Notes: generated by a model not told the origin, from the letters alone. 64,000 nucleotides of DNA from Hanamia caeni (GCF_003721595.1 NZ_RJJR01000007.1:124001-188000); one strand, 5' to 3'; counted from the stretch's first letter, positions 28,346-37,207 are shown. Program-made: numbers and translations.

Positions 28346-28384
28346 AAAATTAAGAATCCAATTAAGAAAAAAGAATAAATCCTT

Positions 28385-29425
28385 ATGAAAACTGTTATCC
28401 TGAAATCCATTTTTGTATTGGCCTTGTTTTGTGTTTTTCAAAACAAAGGCGCAGCACAAGACCTTCATTTTTCCCAATTTTTTGAAACGCTTCTTTTGCG
28501 AAATCCCGCGCTGGCTGGTGTTTTCAGCGGCGATGTAAGATTGCAGGGCGTGTTTCGCAGCCAGTGGGGTTCCGTTACAGTGCCGTTTCAAACCACATCA
28601 CTTAACGGAGAATACAAATTACCTGTAGGCAATGCAGATGATTTTCTTACGCTGGGCGGCGCCATTCTATATGACAAAGCCGGAACAATTGGTTTAAATT
28701 CCACAAGCGTGATGCCCGTTTTGAATTATCACAAATCATTGAGCGAGGTAAGAAATACCTATCTGTCGGCGGGTTTTTCTGCAGGAATAGTGCAGCGTAA
28801 ATTTGACCCGTCAAAAATGACAACCAACAACCAGTACGATGGTTTTGGAGGCAGTAATTCCATGCCAACCGGCGAGGAATTTGGTGAAAGCAACTTATTG
28901 TATTTTGATGGAAGTGCAGGATTGAGTTTTAATACGCAGGTGGGCTCGCGGCCAGATAACAACCTGTATTTTGGAGTGGCCTATCATCATTTTAATAAGT
29001 CTGCAAAAATTTCATTTTACAACAATAGCAAGGTGCATATCGATCCGAAATGGGTATATTCTGCGGGACTAAGAACGACGGTGAACGATTATGCCTATAT
29101 CACTTTTTATGCTGACTATTCCACACAAGGGCCTAATTCGGAAATCATCGGAGGAATGTTGTACAGTTTGAAATTGGATGCTTATCCTGACGATCCGCAA
29201 TACGTTATTTCCGGCGGTGGCTTTTTAAGGTGGAACGATGCTTTTATTCCCGTGGTTAAACTGGATATGAATCCATTTACATTTGCCGTAAGCTACGATG
29301 TAAATGTTTCAGCCCTCAAAACCGTCAGCCAGGCCAGGGGAGGATTTGAACTCTCACTTTCTTATCAAAGATTTCTTGACAGGAACAACTCCACTAAAAA
29401 TTCAATCAGGTGCCCGAGGTTTTAG
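28385..29425 (+). CDS. PorP/SprF-family T9SS outer-membrane protein
   Basis: A 346-residue protein with a signal peptide (up to KGAAQ) and the typical N-terminal PorP/SprF pattern: DLHFSQFFETLLLRNPALAG, then QGVFRSQWGSVTVPFQT. The rest reads as beta-strands of an outer-membrane barrel, e.g. YLSAGFSAGIVQRKFDPSKM. In Flavobacterium, SprF is needed for secretion of its neighbour SprB, a type B T9SS cargo. Here the gene follows a CHU_C-tailed PKD protein by 40 bp, so a dedicated cargo-partner pair is likely. The ATG at 28385 is supported by the signal peptide. A long-stem terminator follows. Confidence 0.92.
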   Translation: MKTVILKSIFVLALFCVFQNKGAAQDLHFSQFFETLLLRNPALAGVFSGDVRLQGVFRSQWGSVTVPFQTTSLNGEYKLPVGNADDFLTLGGAILYDKAGTIGLNSTSVMPVLNYHKSLSEVRNTYLSAGFSAGIVQRKFDPSKMTTNNQYDGFGGSNSMPTGEEFGESNLLYFDGSAGLSFNTQVGSRPDNNLYFGVAYHHFNKSAKISFYNNSKVHIDPKWVYSAGLRTTVNDYAYITFYADYSTQGPNSEIIGGMLYSLKLDAYPDDPQYVISGGGFLRWNDAFIPVVKLDMNPFTFAVSYDVNVSALKTVSQARGGFELSLSYQRFLDRNNSTKNSIRCPRF

Positions 29426-29455
29426 AATCGTTTTAAATATGCACGCCTCGCACAT

Positions 29456-29498
29456 CCGTTCTTTTTTTGTAGTAAAGCAATAAAAAGAACGGATTTTT
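29456..29498 (+). terminator. Rho-independent terminator after the PKD/SprF operon
   Basis: An 11-bp stem, CCGTTCTTTTT (29456-29466) with AAAAAGAACGG (29482-29492), followed by ATTTTTATTTT. The loop and 3' stem contain a copy of the recurrent motif TAGTAAAGCAATAAAA (29470-29485). Confidence 0.8.
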
Positions 29499-29582
29499 AT
29501 TTTCGCTTTCGCGTGATTCTTTATTAAGGATTATCTTTAAAATTCTTATTGTTTACAACAATCTAAACTGCCCCGAAAGCAA

Positions 29583-30680
29583 ATGAAAATAAAAGACATC
29601 ACCCAATTTCTTGAAACCGTTGCTCCGCTTGACTTACAGGAATCGTACGATAATGCAGGACTTGTTGTAGGCGATGCTCAAACAGAATGCTCAGGCGTTA
29701 TTACCTCGCTGGATGTTACGGAAGAGGTGATACAGGAAGCCATCGATAAAAAATGCAACCTCGTTGTAGCGCACCATCCTATTATTTTTAAAGGATTAAA
29801 AAAACTTAACGGCAAAAATTATGTAGAGCGAACCGTGATGATGGCGATAAAAAATGATATTGCGATTTATGCGATTCATACCAATCTTGATAATGTTTTA
29901 GAAGGAGTGAATCAAAAAATTGCTGAAAGGTTGCAGCTTCAAAATTGCAAAGTGCTTTCACCACGGGAGGGCACATTGGAAAAGCTGGTCACCTTTGCAC
30001 CGGTTGACAAAGCCGCCACGGTTAGAAATGCTTTATTCACTGCCGGGGCAGGAACGATTGGAAATTATGACCAATGCAGCTATAATGTAGAAGGCACGGG
30101 CACTTTCAGGGCTTTGGAAGGCAGTAATCCTTATGTGGGACAAAAAGGCACGCAGCACGAGGAAGAAGAAGTCAGGATAGAGGTAATATTTCCTTCGCGG
30201 TTACAATCAACCGTAATTGAAGCGCTTAAGAAAGCACACCCTTATGAAGAAGTGGCCTTTTATGTTCAATCGTTGAAAAATACATTGGAGACTGTTGGCA
30301 GCGGCCTTGTGGGTGAATTGCCATCTGCGCTCAGTGAAAATGAATTGCTGCAATTGCTCAAATCTGCATTTCACGTTAAGGTAATCCGGCACACAGAATT
30401 CCTGAATAAGCCTGTTAAAAAAATAGCTGTTTGCGGCGGCTCCGGATTTTTTCTGTTGCCAGCCGCTATTGCAAGCGGAGCGCAGGTTTATATTACCGGC
30501 GATGTAAAATATCATGAATTTTTTGACGCAGACAAACGCATTCTGCTTGCGGATATAGGCCATTACGAAAGCGAGCAGTTTACAATAGAACTATTAACTA
30601 AACTTTTGCAGGAAAAATTCAGTAACTTTGCCGTCCAAAAAACGGAAATAAATACAAATCCTGTAAGGTATTTCAGCTAA
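29583..30680 (+). CDS. Nif3-like dinuclear metal-centre protein
   Basis: A 365-residue member of the Nif3/YqfO family, a widespread protein with a dinuclear metal site and no settled function (a GTP cyclohydrolase I type 2 label is often attached). Metal-binding motifs are present: VVAHHPIIFKGLKKLNGKNY near residues 60-80 and YAIHTNLDN near 100. The C-terminal half carries the second part of the site (ITGDVKYHEFFDA, DIGHYESE). The length indicates the long form with an inserted PII/CutA-like domain (AHPYEEVAFYVQSL). It lies 48 bp before a zinc-ribbon coiled-coil gene, a pairing conserved in many bacteria. Confidence 0.92.
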   Translation: MKIKDITQFLETVAPLDLQESYDNAGLVVGDAQTECSGVITSLDVTEEVIQEAIDKKCNLVVAHHPIIFKGLKKLNGKNYVERTVMMAIKNDIAIYAIHTNLDNVLEGVNQKIAERLQLQNCKVLSPREGTLEKLVTFAPVDKAATVRNALFTAGAGTIGNYDQCSYNVEGTGTFRALEGSNPYVGQKGTQHEEEEVRIEVIFPSRLQSTVIEALKKAHPYEEVAFYVQSLKNTLETVGSGLVGELPSALSENELLQLLKSAFHVKVIRHTEFLNKPVKKIAVCGGSGFFLLPAAIASGAQVYITGDVKYHEFFDADKRILLADIGHYESEQFTIELLTKLLQEKFSNFAVQKTEINTNPVRYFS

Positions 30681-30727
30681 AACAGGAAGCATCATTTGCC
30701 GTTTAAAATAATAAATCATCAAAAAAT

Positions 30728-31483
30728 ATGGCACAGGTTAAAGATTATTCTGTAGAAGAAAAATTAACATCACTTGTAAAACTTCAAAAAGTTGACAGCA
30801 AATTAGATGGAATCGAAATCCTCAAGGGAGAATTGCCAATAGAAGTAAGCGACCTTGAAGACGAAATTGCCGGACTGAATGCACGCCAAAACAGGATTGA
30901 AGAAGAAATAAACGGAATGCAGCAGTTTATTGAAGATAAAAAAGCTGCGATTAAAGAATCACAGGAGCTTATCAAAAAATATGAAAAGCAGAGTGATAAT
31001 GTAAAAAATAACCGCGAGTTTGAAGCCATCAATAAAGAAATTGAAATGCAAACGCTGGAAGTGAAGCTTTCAGAAAAACATATTAAAGATGCCACCGAAG
31101 ATCTTGCTGAAAAAGCAAGACAACTGGAGGGCGCCAAAAAAGCCATTAGCGTAAAAGAAGGAAACCTGAAAGGGAAAAAAAGCGAGCTTGAAAAAATTAT
31201 AGAAGAAACAGACAAAGAAGAAAAGCATTATAAAAAAATGCAGGAAGCCGCCCGCAGCGCTGTTGACGAAAGGTTATTAACCAGCTACGACAGAATAAGG
31301 AATAATTACCGTAACGGGTTGGCCGTGGTGCCGATTGAAAGAGATTCCTGCGGAGGCTGCTTTAATGCTATTCCCCCTCAAAAGCAAAGTGAAGTAAAGC
31401 AGCGCAAAAAAATTATTGTTTGTGAAAACTGCGGTCGCATTCTGGTAGACGACGATTTGGAAAGCATGGTTGAAATTCAATAA
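30728..31483 (+). CDS. Coiled-coil protein with C-terminal C4 zinc ribbon
   Basis: A 251-residue protein. Residues about 10-175 are a charged coiled coil (heptad-like Glu/Lys/Leu runs such as ISVKEGNLKGKKSELEKII). The last 50 residues form a C4 zinc ribbon: CGGC near residue 210 and CENCG near 235. This matches the DUF164/zf-RING_7 family usually found next to Nif3. It is probably cytoplasmic with a nucleic-acid-related role, but the function is not established. It probably shares a transcript with the Nif3-like gene and ends at a clear terminator. Confidence 0.9.
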   Translation: MAQVKDYSVEEKLTSLVKLQKVDSKLDGIEILKGELPIEVSDLEDEIAGLNARQNRIEEEINGMQQFIEDKKAAIKESQELIKKYEKQSDNVKNNREFEAINKEIEMQTLEVKLSEKHIKDATEDLAEKARQLEGAKKAISVKEGNLKGKKSELEKIIEETDKEEKHYKKMQEAARSAVDERLLTSYDRIRNNYRNGLAVVPIERDSCGGCFNAIPPQKQSEVKQRKKIIVCENCGRILVDDDLESMVEIQ

Positions 31484-31509
31484 CCGCAAAATTGAAATAC
31501 AGAAATCGG

Positions 31510-31534
31510 GGCGCAATGATTTGCGCCTTTTTTT
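31510..31534 (+). terminator. Rho-independent terminator after the zinc-ribbon gene
   Basis: Stem GGCGCAA (31510-31516) and TTGCGCC (31521-31527) with loop TGAT, followed by seven Ts. It separates the Nif3/zinc-ribbon pair from recN. Confidence 0.88.
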
Positions 31535-31593
31535 ATGATTAAAATTATCCCGGTTTCACGGAAAAGGAACGGGATAAAAACAACAGAATATTG

Positions 31594-31601
31594 TAATTTG
31601 C
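31594..31601 (+). promoter_or_regulatory. Candidate -7 box of recN
   Basis: TAATTTGC lies 6 bp before the recN ATG at 31608, so a transcript would be leaderless or nearly so. The match is to the TAnnTTGC variant; no -33 box is recognised. Confidence 0.3.
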
Positions 31602-31607
31602 CCTCGT

Positions 31608-33272
31608 ATGCTTCAGCAATTACAAATCCATAATTACGCAATTATTGACTGGCTGGAAATTAATTTTTCAGGCAATCTAAATATAATCACCGGCGAAACC
31701 GGCGCAGGTAAAAGTATTTTAATGGGTGCGCTTGGGTTAATCCTGGGAGAAAGAGCTGATACTTCGGTTTTGCTTGACAAAGGAAAAAAATGCTTTATTG
31801 AGGGTGTTTTTAAAACAGATTATTCTTCAGTAAAAAACTTTCTTCTTAAAAATGATTTAGATGCTGAACAGGAAATGCTTATCCGGCGCGAGATTTCAAC
31901 GAATGGAAAATCGCGTGCCTTTATCAACGATACGCCCGTTACGCTTGTTCAGCTTAAACAATTATCTCAATTGCTTGTTGATCTTCATCAACAGTTTGAT
32001 ACGCTTGAATTAAACAATAACGATTTTCATCGCGAAGTAATTGATGCCCTTGCAGGAAATGGAAGGCTGCTGGAAGATTACCAGTCTGTTTTTAAAAAAT
32101 ATAAAGCAGATCTACATGAATTAGAAAAATTAAAAACTGAACAACTCACTGCCAATAAAGAGTTTGATTACAACCAGTTTTTATTTGATGAGCTTAACGA
32201 AGCTGATTTTTCCGAAAATGAGATTGAAAATATTGATTCGGAAATTAAGTTAATGAGCAATGCTGAAAATATAAAATCAACATTGTCGGAAATTTATTTT
32301 GCAATGGAAGAAAGTGAACAACCTTTGGTTCAGCAAATAAGAACAATCCATCAAAAATTGCAAACGCTGCAAAAAGTATATCCTGAAATAGAAAATCTGA
32401 GTGAAAGATTGTCATCTGTTCAAATCGAATTGAAAGATATTTCTTCGGAAATAGATTTTATAAACAGCAAGGTAAATTATGATGAAGAAAAAATAAGTCG
32501 GCTCAATGACAGGATGGCTGTGGGTTACGCGCTTTTAAAGAAACATAATGTAAACACTACTACTGAATTAATTGAGATAAAAAATCAGCTGGAAAGCGAA
32601 TTGGAAAAAGTGACCAATCTTTCTGAAGCCATCGCGGCAAAAGAAAAAATGGCGAACCAACTTTTTGATGAAGCAATCAGTAAAGCCAAAACAATTTCTT
32701 CAAAAAGACAAAAAGAAATTCCTTCTTTCGAAGAAAAAGTAAATCAGCTTTTATCGCAAATGGGAATGCCTAATGCAAAAATAAAAGTCGAAATAAAGGA
32801 AGATGAAAATTTAAATCTTTTTGGAAATAATAAGATGGAATTTTTATTCAATGGGAATTTGTCTTCCGGCCACCGACAATTTGAGCCGGTGCGTAAAGTA
32901 GCCAGTGGCGGCGAATTGAGTCGTTTGATGCTCAGCATAAAATCATTAGTGGCAAAGAGTGTTCAATTACCTACTTTAATTTTTGATGAAATAGATTCAG
33001 GCATCAGCGGGGAGGCTGCGCGACAAGTTGGGATAATTATTAAGGAGCTTTCTTCGGCACACCAGGTTGTTGCAATCACGCATCAACCACAGATTGCTGC
33101 GAAGGCCAACACTCATTTTTTTGTTTACAAAGAAATTAAAGATGATAAGATCATTACAGCAATAAAAACACTTGACCAGGATGAAAGAATTACGGCTATC
33201 GCAACCATGTTGAGTGGTGAAAAGCCCACTGCGGCTGCGTTTGAAAATGCCAGGGAAATGATTGGGAATTAA
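31608..33272 (+). CDS. recN: DNA repair protein RecN
   Basis: An SMC-like ATPase that helps repair double-strand breaks, cytoplasmic, 554 residues. The N-terminus has the Walker A motif (ITGETGAGKSILMGAL, residues about 27-42). The middle is a long coiled coil (about 160-370). The C-terminal lobe has the ABC signature region (KVASGGELSRLMLSIKSL), Walker B (LPTLIFDEIDSGISG) and the switch (VVAITHQPQIAAKA). The length and order of motifs are normal for the family. It has its own putative promoter and follows a terminator. No SOS box is recognisable upstream. Confidence 0.96.
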   Translation: MLQQLQIHNYAIIDWLEINFSGNLNIITGETGAGKSILMGALGLILGERADTSVLLDKGKKCFIEGVFKTDYSSVKNFLLKNDLDAEQEMLIRREISTNGKSRAFINDTPVTLVQLKQLSQLLVDLHQQFDTLELNNNDFHREVIDALAGNGRLLEDYQSVFKKYKADLHELEKLKTEQLTANKEFDYNQFLFDELNEADFSENEIENIDSEIKLMSNAENIKSTLSEIYFAMEESEQPLVQQIRTIHQKLQTLQKVYPEIENLSERLSSVQIELKDISSEIDFINSKVNYDEEKISRLNDRMAVGYALLKKHNVNTTTELIEIKNQLESELEKVTNLSEAIAAKEKMANQLFDEAISKAKTISSKRQKEIPSFEEKVNQLLSQMGMPNAKIKVEIKEDENLNLFGNNKMEFLFNGNLSSGHRQFEPVRKVASGGELSRLMLSIKSLVAKSVQLPTLIFDEIDSGISGEAARQVGIIIKELSSAHQVVAITHQPQIAAKANTHFFVYKEIKDDKIITAIKTLDQDERITAIATMLSGEKPTAAAFENAREMIGN

Positions 33273-33378
33273 TTTGAAAATTTGATGTCGTAAGTAAAAA
33301 TCTGGATTTTGGTTTACCGGGGAATGAATGAGAATCAACGATAAAACAATATAGCAGTATAACAATAAATAAGAATTC

Positions 33379-33386
33379 TTACTTTG
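33379..33386 (+). promoter_or_regulatory. Candidate -7 box of fabI
   Basis: TTACTTTG, 15 bp before the ATG, is one base off TAnnTTTG. The same octamer precedes the small membrane-protein gene at 58959 (58928-58935), which makes chance less likely. Confidence 0.35.
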
Positions 33387-33401
33387 TAAAAAAATAAAAC
33401 T

Positions 33402-34214
33402 ATGCCGTACAATTTATTGAAAGGGAAAAAGGGAATCATTTTTGGAGCGCTTGATGAAAGATCCATCGCCTGGATAACAGCGGTGAAGTGTTACGAAGAA
33501 GGCGCTGAAATAATTTTGACTAATGCGCCAATCGCAATGAGGATGGGAGAAATAAATAAATTGGCTGAAAAAATCAGTGCACCCATAATTCCCTGTGATG
33601 TAACAAGCAATGACGATATGCTTAATTTGATCACCAAAGCGAAAGAACATTTTGGCGGCAGCTTCGATTTTATTTTACATTCTGTGGGCATGAGCATGAA
33701 CATGCGAAAAGGGAAACCTTATACAGAAATTGATTACGGATTCAATCAGAAAACACTTGATATCTCTTCCACAAGTTTGCATCGATTATTGGCGACTACT
33801 TATAAACTGGATGCTTTAAAAGAGTGGGGTAGCGTGGTGGCGCTTACTTATATTGCGGCCCAGCGCGTGTTTCCCGATTACAGTGAAATGGCGGATGCAA
33901 AAGCTTTGCTGGAAAGTATTGCGCGTAGTTTTGGGTATCACTATGCGCTTAAAAATAAGGTGAGGGTAAACACGGTTTCTCAATCGCCCACCAGGACTAC
34001 TGCCGGAAGTGGCGTAAAAGGTTTTGATGGCTTTATAAATTATGCAGAACAAATGAGCCCGTTAGGAAATGCGACTGCTGAAGATTGCGGAAATTATATC
34101 GTTACTCTTTTCAGTGATCTGACTAAATATGTGACTATGCAAAATCTGTTTCACGATGGAGGTTTTTCATCTACCGGCGTAACCCATGCCGTGATAGAGC
34201 AGATGGAAAAGTGA
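33402..34214 (+). CDS. fabI: Enoyl-[acyl-carrier-protein] reductase (NADH)
   Basis: FabI reduces trans-2-enoyl-ACP in the last step of the fatty-acid elongation cycle; cytoplasmic SDR enzyme, 270 residues. The nucleotide-binding start is KKGIIFGALDERSIAW (about residues 9-24). The catalytic pair is intact: Tyr160 and Lys167 in DYSEMADAKALLES (YxxxxxxK spacing), with the conserved Tyr150 in LTYIAAQRVFP. The substrate-loop region VSQSPTRTTAGSGVKGF is present. Target of triclosan-type inhibitors in other species. A stand-alone gene, 129 bp after recN, closed by a terminator. Confidence 0.95.
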   Translation: MPYNLLKGKKGIIFGALDERSIAWITAVKCYEEGAEIILTNAPIAMRMGEINKLAEKISAPIIPCDVTSNDDMLNLITKAKEHFGGSFDFILHSVGMSMNMRKGKPYTEIDYGFNQKTLDISSTSLHRLLATTYKLDALKEWGSVVALTYIAAQRVFPDYSEMADAKALLESIARSFGYHYALKNKVRVNTVSQSPTRTTAGSGVKGFDGFINYAEQMSPLGNATAEDCGNYIVTLFSDLTKYVTMQNLFHDGGFSSTGVTHAVIEQMEK

Positions 34215-34266
34215 AGCCTCCTAACCTCCAAAGGAAGGACATTAGAAGGTTCTGAAAAAAACAAAA

Positions 34267-34297
34267 AACCGCCTGGCAATAGGCGGTTAATTTTTTT
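34267..34297 (+). terminator. Rho-independent terminator after fabI
   Basis: Stem AACCGCC (34267-34273) and GGCGGTT (34282-34288) with an 8-nt loop, followed by AATTTTTTTATT. It lies between the convergent fabI and DUF2795 genes. Confidence 0.85.
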
Positions 34298-34362
34298 ATT
34301 TGAAAATGAAGGTTTTTTTCTAAACAATCTAAACCTTCCTAAACTTTTCTAATCGCAATTCA

Positions 34363-34590
34363 TCAATATTCATCTTCATTAAAGAAAAAATCTTCCTGGC
34401 TGGGATAATCAGGCCATATATCTTCAAGACTTTCATAAATATCTCCACCGCCTTCGTCTTCCAATTCCTGCAAATTTTCAACAACTTCCAATGGTGCGCC
34501 ACTGCGGATTGCATAATCAATCAGCTCGTCTTTCGTTGCCGGCCAGGGTGCTTCCTCCAGGTGAGATGCAAGTTCTAATGTCCAAAACAT
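34363..34590 (-). CDS. DUF2795 family small acidic protein
   Basis: A 75-residue acidic protein starting MFWTLELASHLEEAPWPATK, then DELIDYAIRSGAPLEVVENL and a tail IWPDYPSQEDFFFNEDEY. This is the DUF2795 pattern strongly conserved across Bacteroidota, with unknown function. There is no signal peptide or membrane segment. It has a near-perfect promoter 62 bp upstream on the minus strand (34652-34682), so it is probably expressed as a single gene. An overlapping frame in another phase is a shadow. Confidence 0.9.
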   Translation of the reverse strand: MFWTLELASHLEEAPWPATKDELIDYAIRSGAPLEVVENLQELEDEGGGDIYESLEDIWPDYPSQEDFFFNEDEY

Positions 34591-34651
34591 ATTTACTAAT
34601 CTTTAATTATTATAGGGTTTAAAAATTAAAAAGAGGCTTTCTAATTTTCCG

Positions 34652-34682
34652 CAAATGTAAAAGTTATATTGAGAAAACCAAA
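34652..34682 (-). promoter_or_regulatory. Consensus Bacteroidota promoter of the DUF2795 gene
   Basis: On the minus strand: TTTG (34682-34679), exactly 19 bp spacer, TACATTTG (34659-34652). This is a full match to TTTG-N19-TAnnTTTG and the best promoter in the window. It gives a leader of about 55 nt to the ATG at 34590. Confidence 0.68.
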
Positions 34683-34796
34683 TATTGTTTTTGACGCGCC
34701 TCTGTCTTGGTAGTTTACGATTTTTAACCGATAATATTGCATACCTCTGTGATTATTTTTTTATTTTAAAATTTCTGTTTATCCTTACATTTAAAG

Positions 34797-35471
34797 ATGT
34801 TAATAGCAACCGACATTCATAAAACTTACGGTCCACTCGAAGTGTTAAAAGGCGTGGACATCCGGATTGAAAAAGGTGAAATTATCAGCATTGCCGGTTC
34901 TTCCGGTGCAGGCAAAAGTACCTTGCTGCATATTCTTGGTACGCTTGACCTGCCAGACAAAGGTGAAATTGTAATTGACAATGTGAATGTGAGCAACTTG
35001 AGTGGCAAAAAACTGGCAGCCTTTCGGAATGAACACATTGGCTTCGTTTTCCAGTTTCATCATTTACTTCCCGAGTTTTCCGCGGTGGAAAATATTTGCA
35101 TTCCTGCCTGGATTGCTGGCAAACGAACCAAAACCGTTGAAAAAAGGGCTCATGAATTATTAGAATTGTTAAATCTAAAAGAGCGTGGCGACCACAAGCC
35201 GGGCCAGCTATCAGGAGGCGAACAGCAAAGAGTGGCCGTCGCCCGTGCGCTCATTAATAATCCTTCTGTAGTGATGGCAGACGAACCCACGGGCAATCTC
35301 GACTCGGCAAATGCAAAAGAATTACACAATTTGTTTATCGACCTGCGAAACCGTTTTCAACAAACGTTTTTAATTGTTACACATAATGAAGAGCTGGCGC
35401 AGCTCAGCGATCGCCTGCTGCATATGAAGGATGGAAGAATTATTAATGAGATGGCAAATTCAACAAAATAA
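34797..35471 (+). CDS. ABC transporter ATP-binding protein, LolD-like
   Basis: A 224-residue ATPase with Walker A ([10 protein letters not shown], residues 34-43), Q-loop ([18 protein letters not shown]), signature ([15 protein letters not shown]), Walker B ([13 protein letters not shown]) and switch His (VTHNEE). The DEPTGNLDS pattern and the size place it with the LolD/MacB group, which energise extraction of lipoproteins from the inner membrane or similar MacB-type mechanotransmission. No permease gene lies next to it, which is common for LolD in Bacteroidota, where LolCE-like permeases are encoded elsewhere. It is divergent from DUF2795. Confidence 0.87.
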   Translation: MLIATDIHKTYGPLEVLKGVDIRIEKGEIISIAGSSGAGKSTLLHILGTLDLPDKGEIVIDNVNVSNLSGKKLAAFRNEHIGFVFQFHHLLPEFSAVENICIPAWIAGKRTKTVEKRAHELLELLNLKERGDHKPGQLSGGEQQRVAVARALINNPSVVMADEPTGNLDSANAKELHNLFIDLRNRFQQTFLIVTHNEELAQLSDRLLHMKDGRIINEMANSTK

Positions 35472-35544
35472 AAATCCTGGTTATTTATGGGTTTTCTGTC
35501 CAAATTGGAAGGAACTTACTTTCAAAAATTGATTAAAAGATTTT

Positions 35545-36501
35545 ATGATTAGGGAAAAGATATTGGTAATTGGAGCATGTGGGCAAATAGGCGTGGAGCT
35601 TACTCTAGAGCTTCGCAAAATTTATGGCGGCCATAATGTAATCGCCTCTGATTTGCGCGCCGAAAACGATCTCTTAAAAGGAACGGGGTCTTACGTAAGC
35701 CTTGATGTAATGAACAAAGAAATGTTGCACGTGCAGGTAATCCGGCAGAATATTACCCAGATTTATTTATTGGCTGCTATCCTTTCAGCTACAGGAGAAA
35801 AAAATCCAAATCTTGCATGGAGCCTGAACATGACGAGCCTTTTGAATGTGCTGGAAATTGCCAAAGATGAAAATGTACATAAAGTATACTGGCCGAGCAG
35901 CATCGCGGTATTTGGCCCTACCTCACCGAAAATAAACTGCCCCCAGCAAACCATTATAGAGCCTATAACTGTCTATGGTATCAGCAAATTTGCGGGCGAA
36001 TTCTGGTGCAATTATTTTAATCAGCGTTATAAAATTGATGTCAGAAGCCTTCGTTATCCGGGCCTTATCAGTTATAAAAGCGAGCCTGGCGGAGGTACCA
36101 CTGATTATGCCGTTGAAATTTTCCATGCTGCTGTGGAAGAAAATCATTTTGATTGCTTTTTAAAGGAAGACACGTACCTGCCAATGATGTATATGCCGGA
36201 TGCCATCAGGGCCACCATTGAGCTGATGGAAGCGCCGGTTGAGGAAATTTCTGTGCGCACTTCGTATAATATTTCAGGCGTTAGTTTTTCACCTAAAGAA
36301 ATTGCGGATGAAATTAAAAATCATCTGCCGCGTTTCACCATTTCCTATCATCCTGATTATCGCCAGGCCATCGCACAAAGCTGGCCGCAAAGCATTGACG
36401 ACTCTTTAGCAAGAGAAGATTGGGGTTGGAAACCTAAATATGATCTTCCTGCTTTAACTGCTGAGATGTTGAAAAATGTAAAAAAAGAAACCGAAAAATA
36501 A
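35545..36501 (+). CDS. L-threonine 3-dehydrogenase, SDR type
   Basis: A 318-residue NAD-dependent extended SDR enzyme: Rossmann motif GACGQIG (residues 10-16) and active-site Tyr144/Lys148 in VYGISKFAGE. Sequence hallmarks (VYWPSSIAVFGPTSP, RYPGLISYKSEPGGGTTDYA) match the SDR-type threonine dehydrogenases that oxidise L-threonine to 2-amino-3-oxobutyrate, feeding glycine and acetyl-CoA. This is not the zinc-dependent MDR-type Tdh of E. coli. No kbl (2-amino-3-ketobutyrate ligase) is adjacent in the window. It lies 73 bp after the LolD-like gene on the same strand, and a joint transcript is possible. Confidence 0.88.
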   Translation: MIREKILVIGACGQIGVELTLELRKIYGGHNVIASDLRAENDLLKGTGSYVSLDVMNKEMLHVQVIRQNITQIYLLAAILSATGEKNPNLAWSLNMTSLLNVLEIAKDENVHKVYWPSSIAVFGPTSPKINCPQQTIIEPITVYGISKFAGEFWCNYFNQRYKIDVRSLRYPGLISYKSEPGGGTTDYAVEIFHAAVEENHFDCFLKEDTYLPMMYMPDAIRATIELMEAPVEEISVRTSYNISGVSFSPKEIADEIKNHLPRFTISYHPDYRQAIAQSWPQSIDDSLAREDWGWKPKYDLPALTAEMLKNVKKETEK

Positions 36502-36529
36502 ATTCCCGAAATGTTACCTGAATCGGATT

Positions 36530-36537
36530 TACTTTTG
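36530..36537 (+). promoter_or_regulatory. Candidate -7 box of the small barrel-protein gene
   Basis: TACTTTTG matches TAnnTTTG exactly, 62 bp upstream of the ATG at 36600. No clear -33 TTTG is present. Confidence 0.42.
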
Positions 36538-36599
36538 TTATCAATTTGAAATTATTTAAATCTATTTAACCGTATTTTTTAATTGTAAAACTAAAAAAA

Positions 36600-37073
36600 A
36601 TGAAAAGGACAATTTTAATTTTAGCACTTGTTGGATTGTCAACATTAGGCGCAAACGCTCAAACTAAGCCAAGGCTAAGCATTGCAGCTAACATTGGCGC
36701 GCCCACTACTTCAGGATATTCTTTTGCATACGGCGCAGACTTGCAGGCAGATTTTGGGGTTGCTTCTACTACTTTCATTACTTTGAGTGGCGGATACGAA
36801 GGCTATTCATGGAAAGGAGGTGGAAGTTCAGGAATAATTCCATTGCTCGCAGGTGCTAAATTTTTCTTTGGTGAAGCCAACAAATTATATGGCCATGCGC
36901 AATTAGGTTATGCATTTTCTTCCAAAGGCGGCGGTGGCGGCGCTTTTGCTTATGCACCCAGTCTCGGCTATTATGTAAATCCGAATTTTGATATCGCACT
37001 TAAATACCTTGCCTCAAGCAAAAATGAGTCTACCGTGGGTTCCTTAAATGTGAGGTTTGCATATAACTTTTAA
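36600..37073 (+). CDS. Small outer-membrane beta-barrel protein
   Basis: A 157-residue protein with a signal peptide (MKRTILILALVGLSTLGANA-QT). The mature part shows alternating aromatic/small strands (TFITLSGGYEGYSWKGGGSS, LYGHAQLGYAFSSKGGG) and ends with a terminal strand closing in Phe (NVRFAYNF), as outer-membrane barrels do. The length fits an 8-strand OmpX/OmpA-like porin-type barrel, common in Bacteroidota. It is a single gene with its own promoter candidate and terminator. The specific function is unknown. Confidence 0.8.
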   Translation: MKRTILILALVGLSTLGANAQTKPRLSIAANIGAPTTSGYSFAYGADLQADFGVASTTFITLSGGYEGYSWKGGGSSGIIPLLAGAKFFFGEANKLYGHAQLGYAFSSKGGGGGAFAYAPSLGYYVNPNFDIALKYLASSKNESTVGSLNVRFAYNF

Positions 37074-37093
37074 TTCATTTTTATCTTTATAAC

Positions 37094-37123
37094 AAAAAGG
37101 CTTCCATTGTGGAAGCTTTTTTA
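37094..37123. terminator. Rho-independent terminator
   Basis: Stem GCTTCCA (37100-37106) and TGGAAGC (37110-37116) with loop TTG, flanked by A-tract and T-tract, so it can act in both directions between the barrel gene and dapB. Confidence 0.83.
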
Positions 37124-37150
37124 TTTTGCAAAGTTTCTAAAACCAAGGCT

Positions 37151-37187
37151 GCCAGTAAATAAACCTGTTTACCAGTAGATAAACAAA
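37151..37187. repeat. Short direct repeat, 20-bp period, of the A-rich intergenic motif
   Basis: CCAGTAAATAAAC (37151-37163) and CCAGTAGATAAAC (37171-37183) differ at one base and are 20 bp apart. The second copy continues as AAAT. A near-identical 16-mer (15 of 16 bases) occurs at 58815-58830. The pair lies between the 3' ends of two convergent genes. Confidence 0.5.
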
Positions 37188-37207
37188 TTTCAATGATTTT
37201 TATTTTG

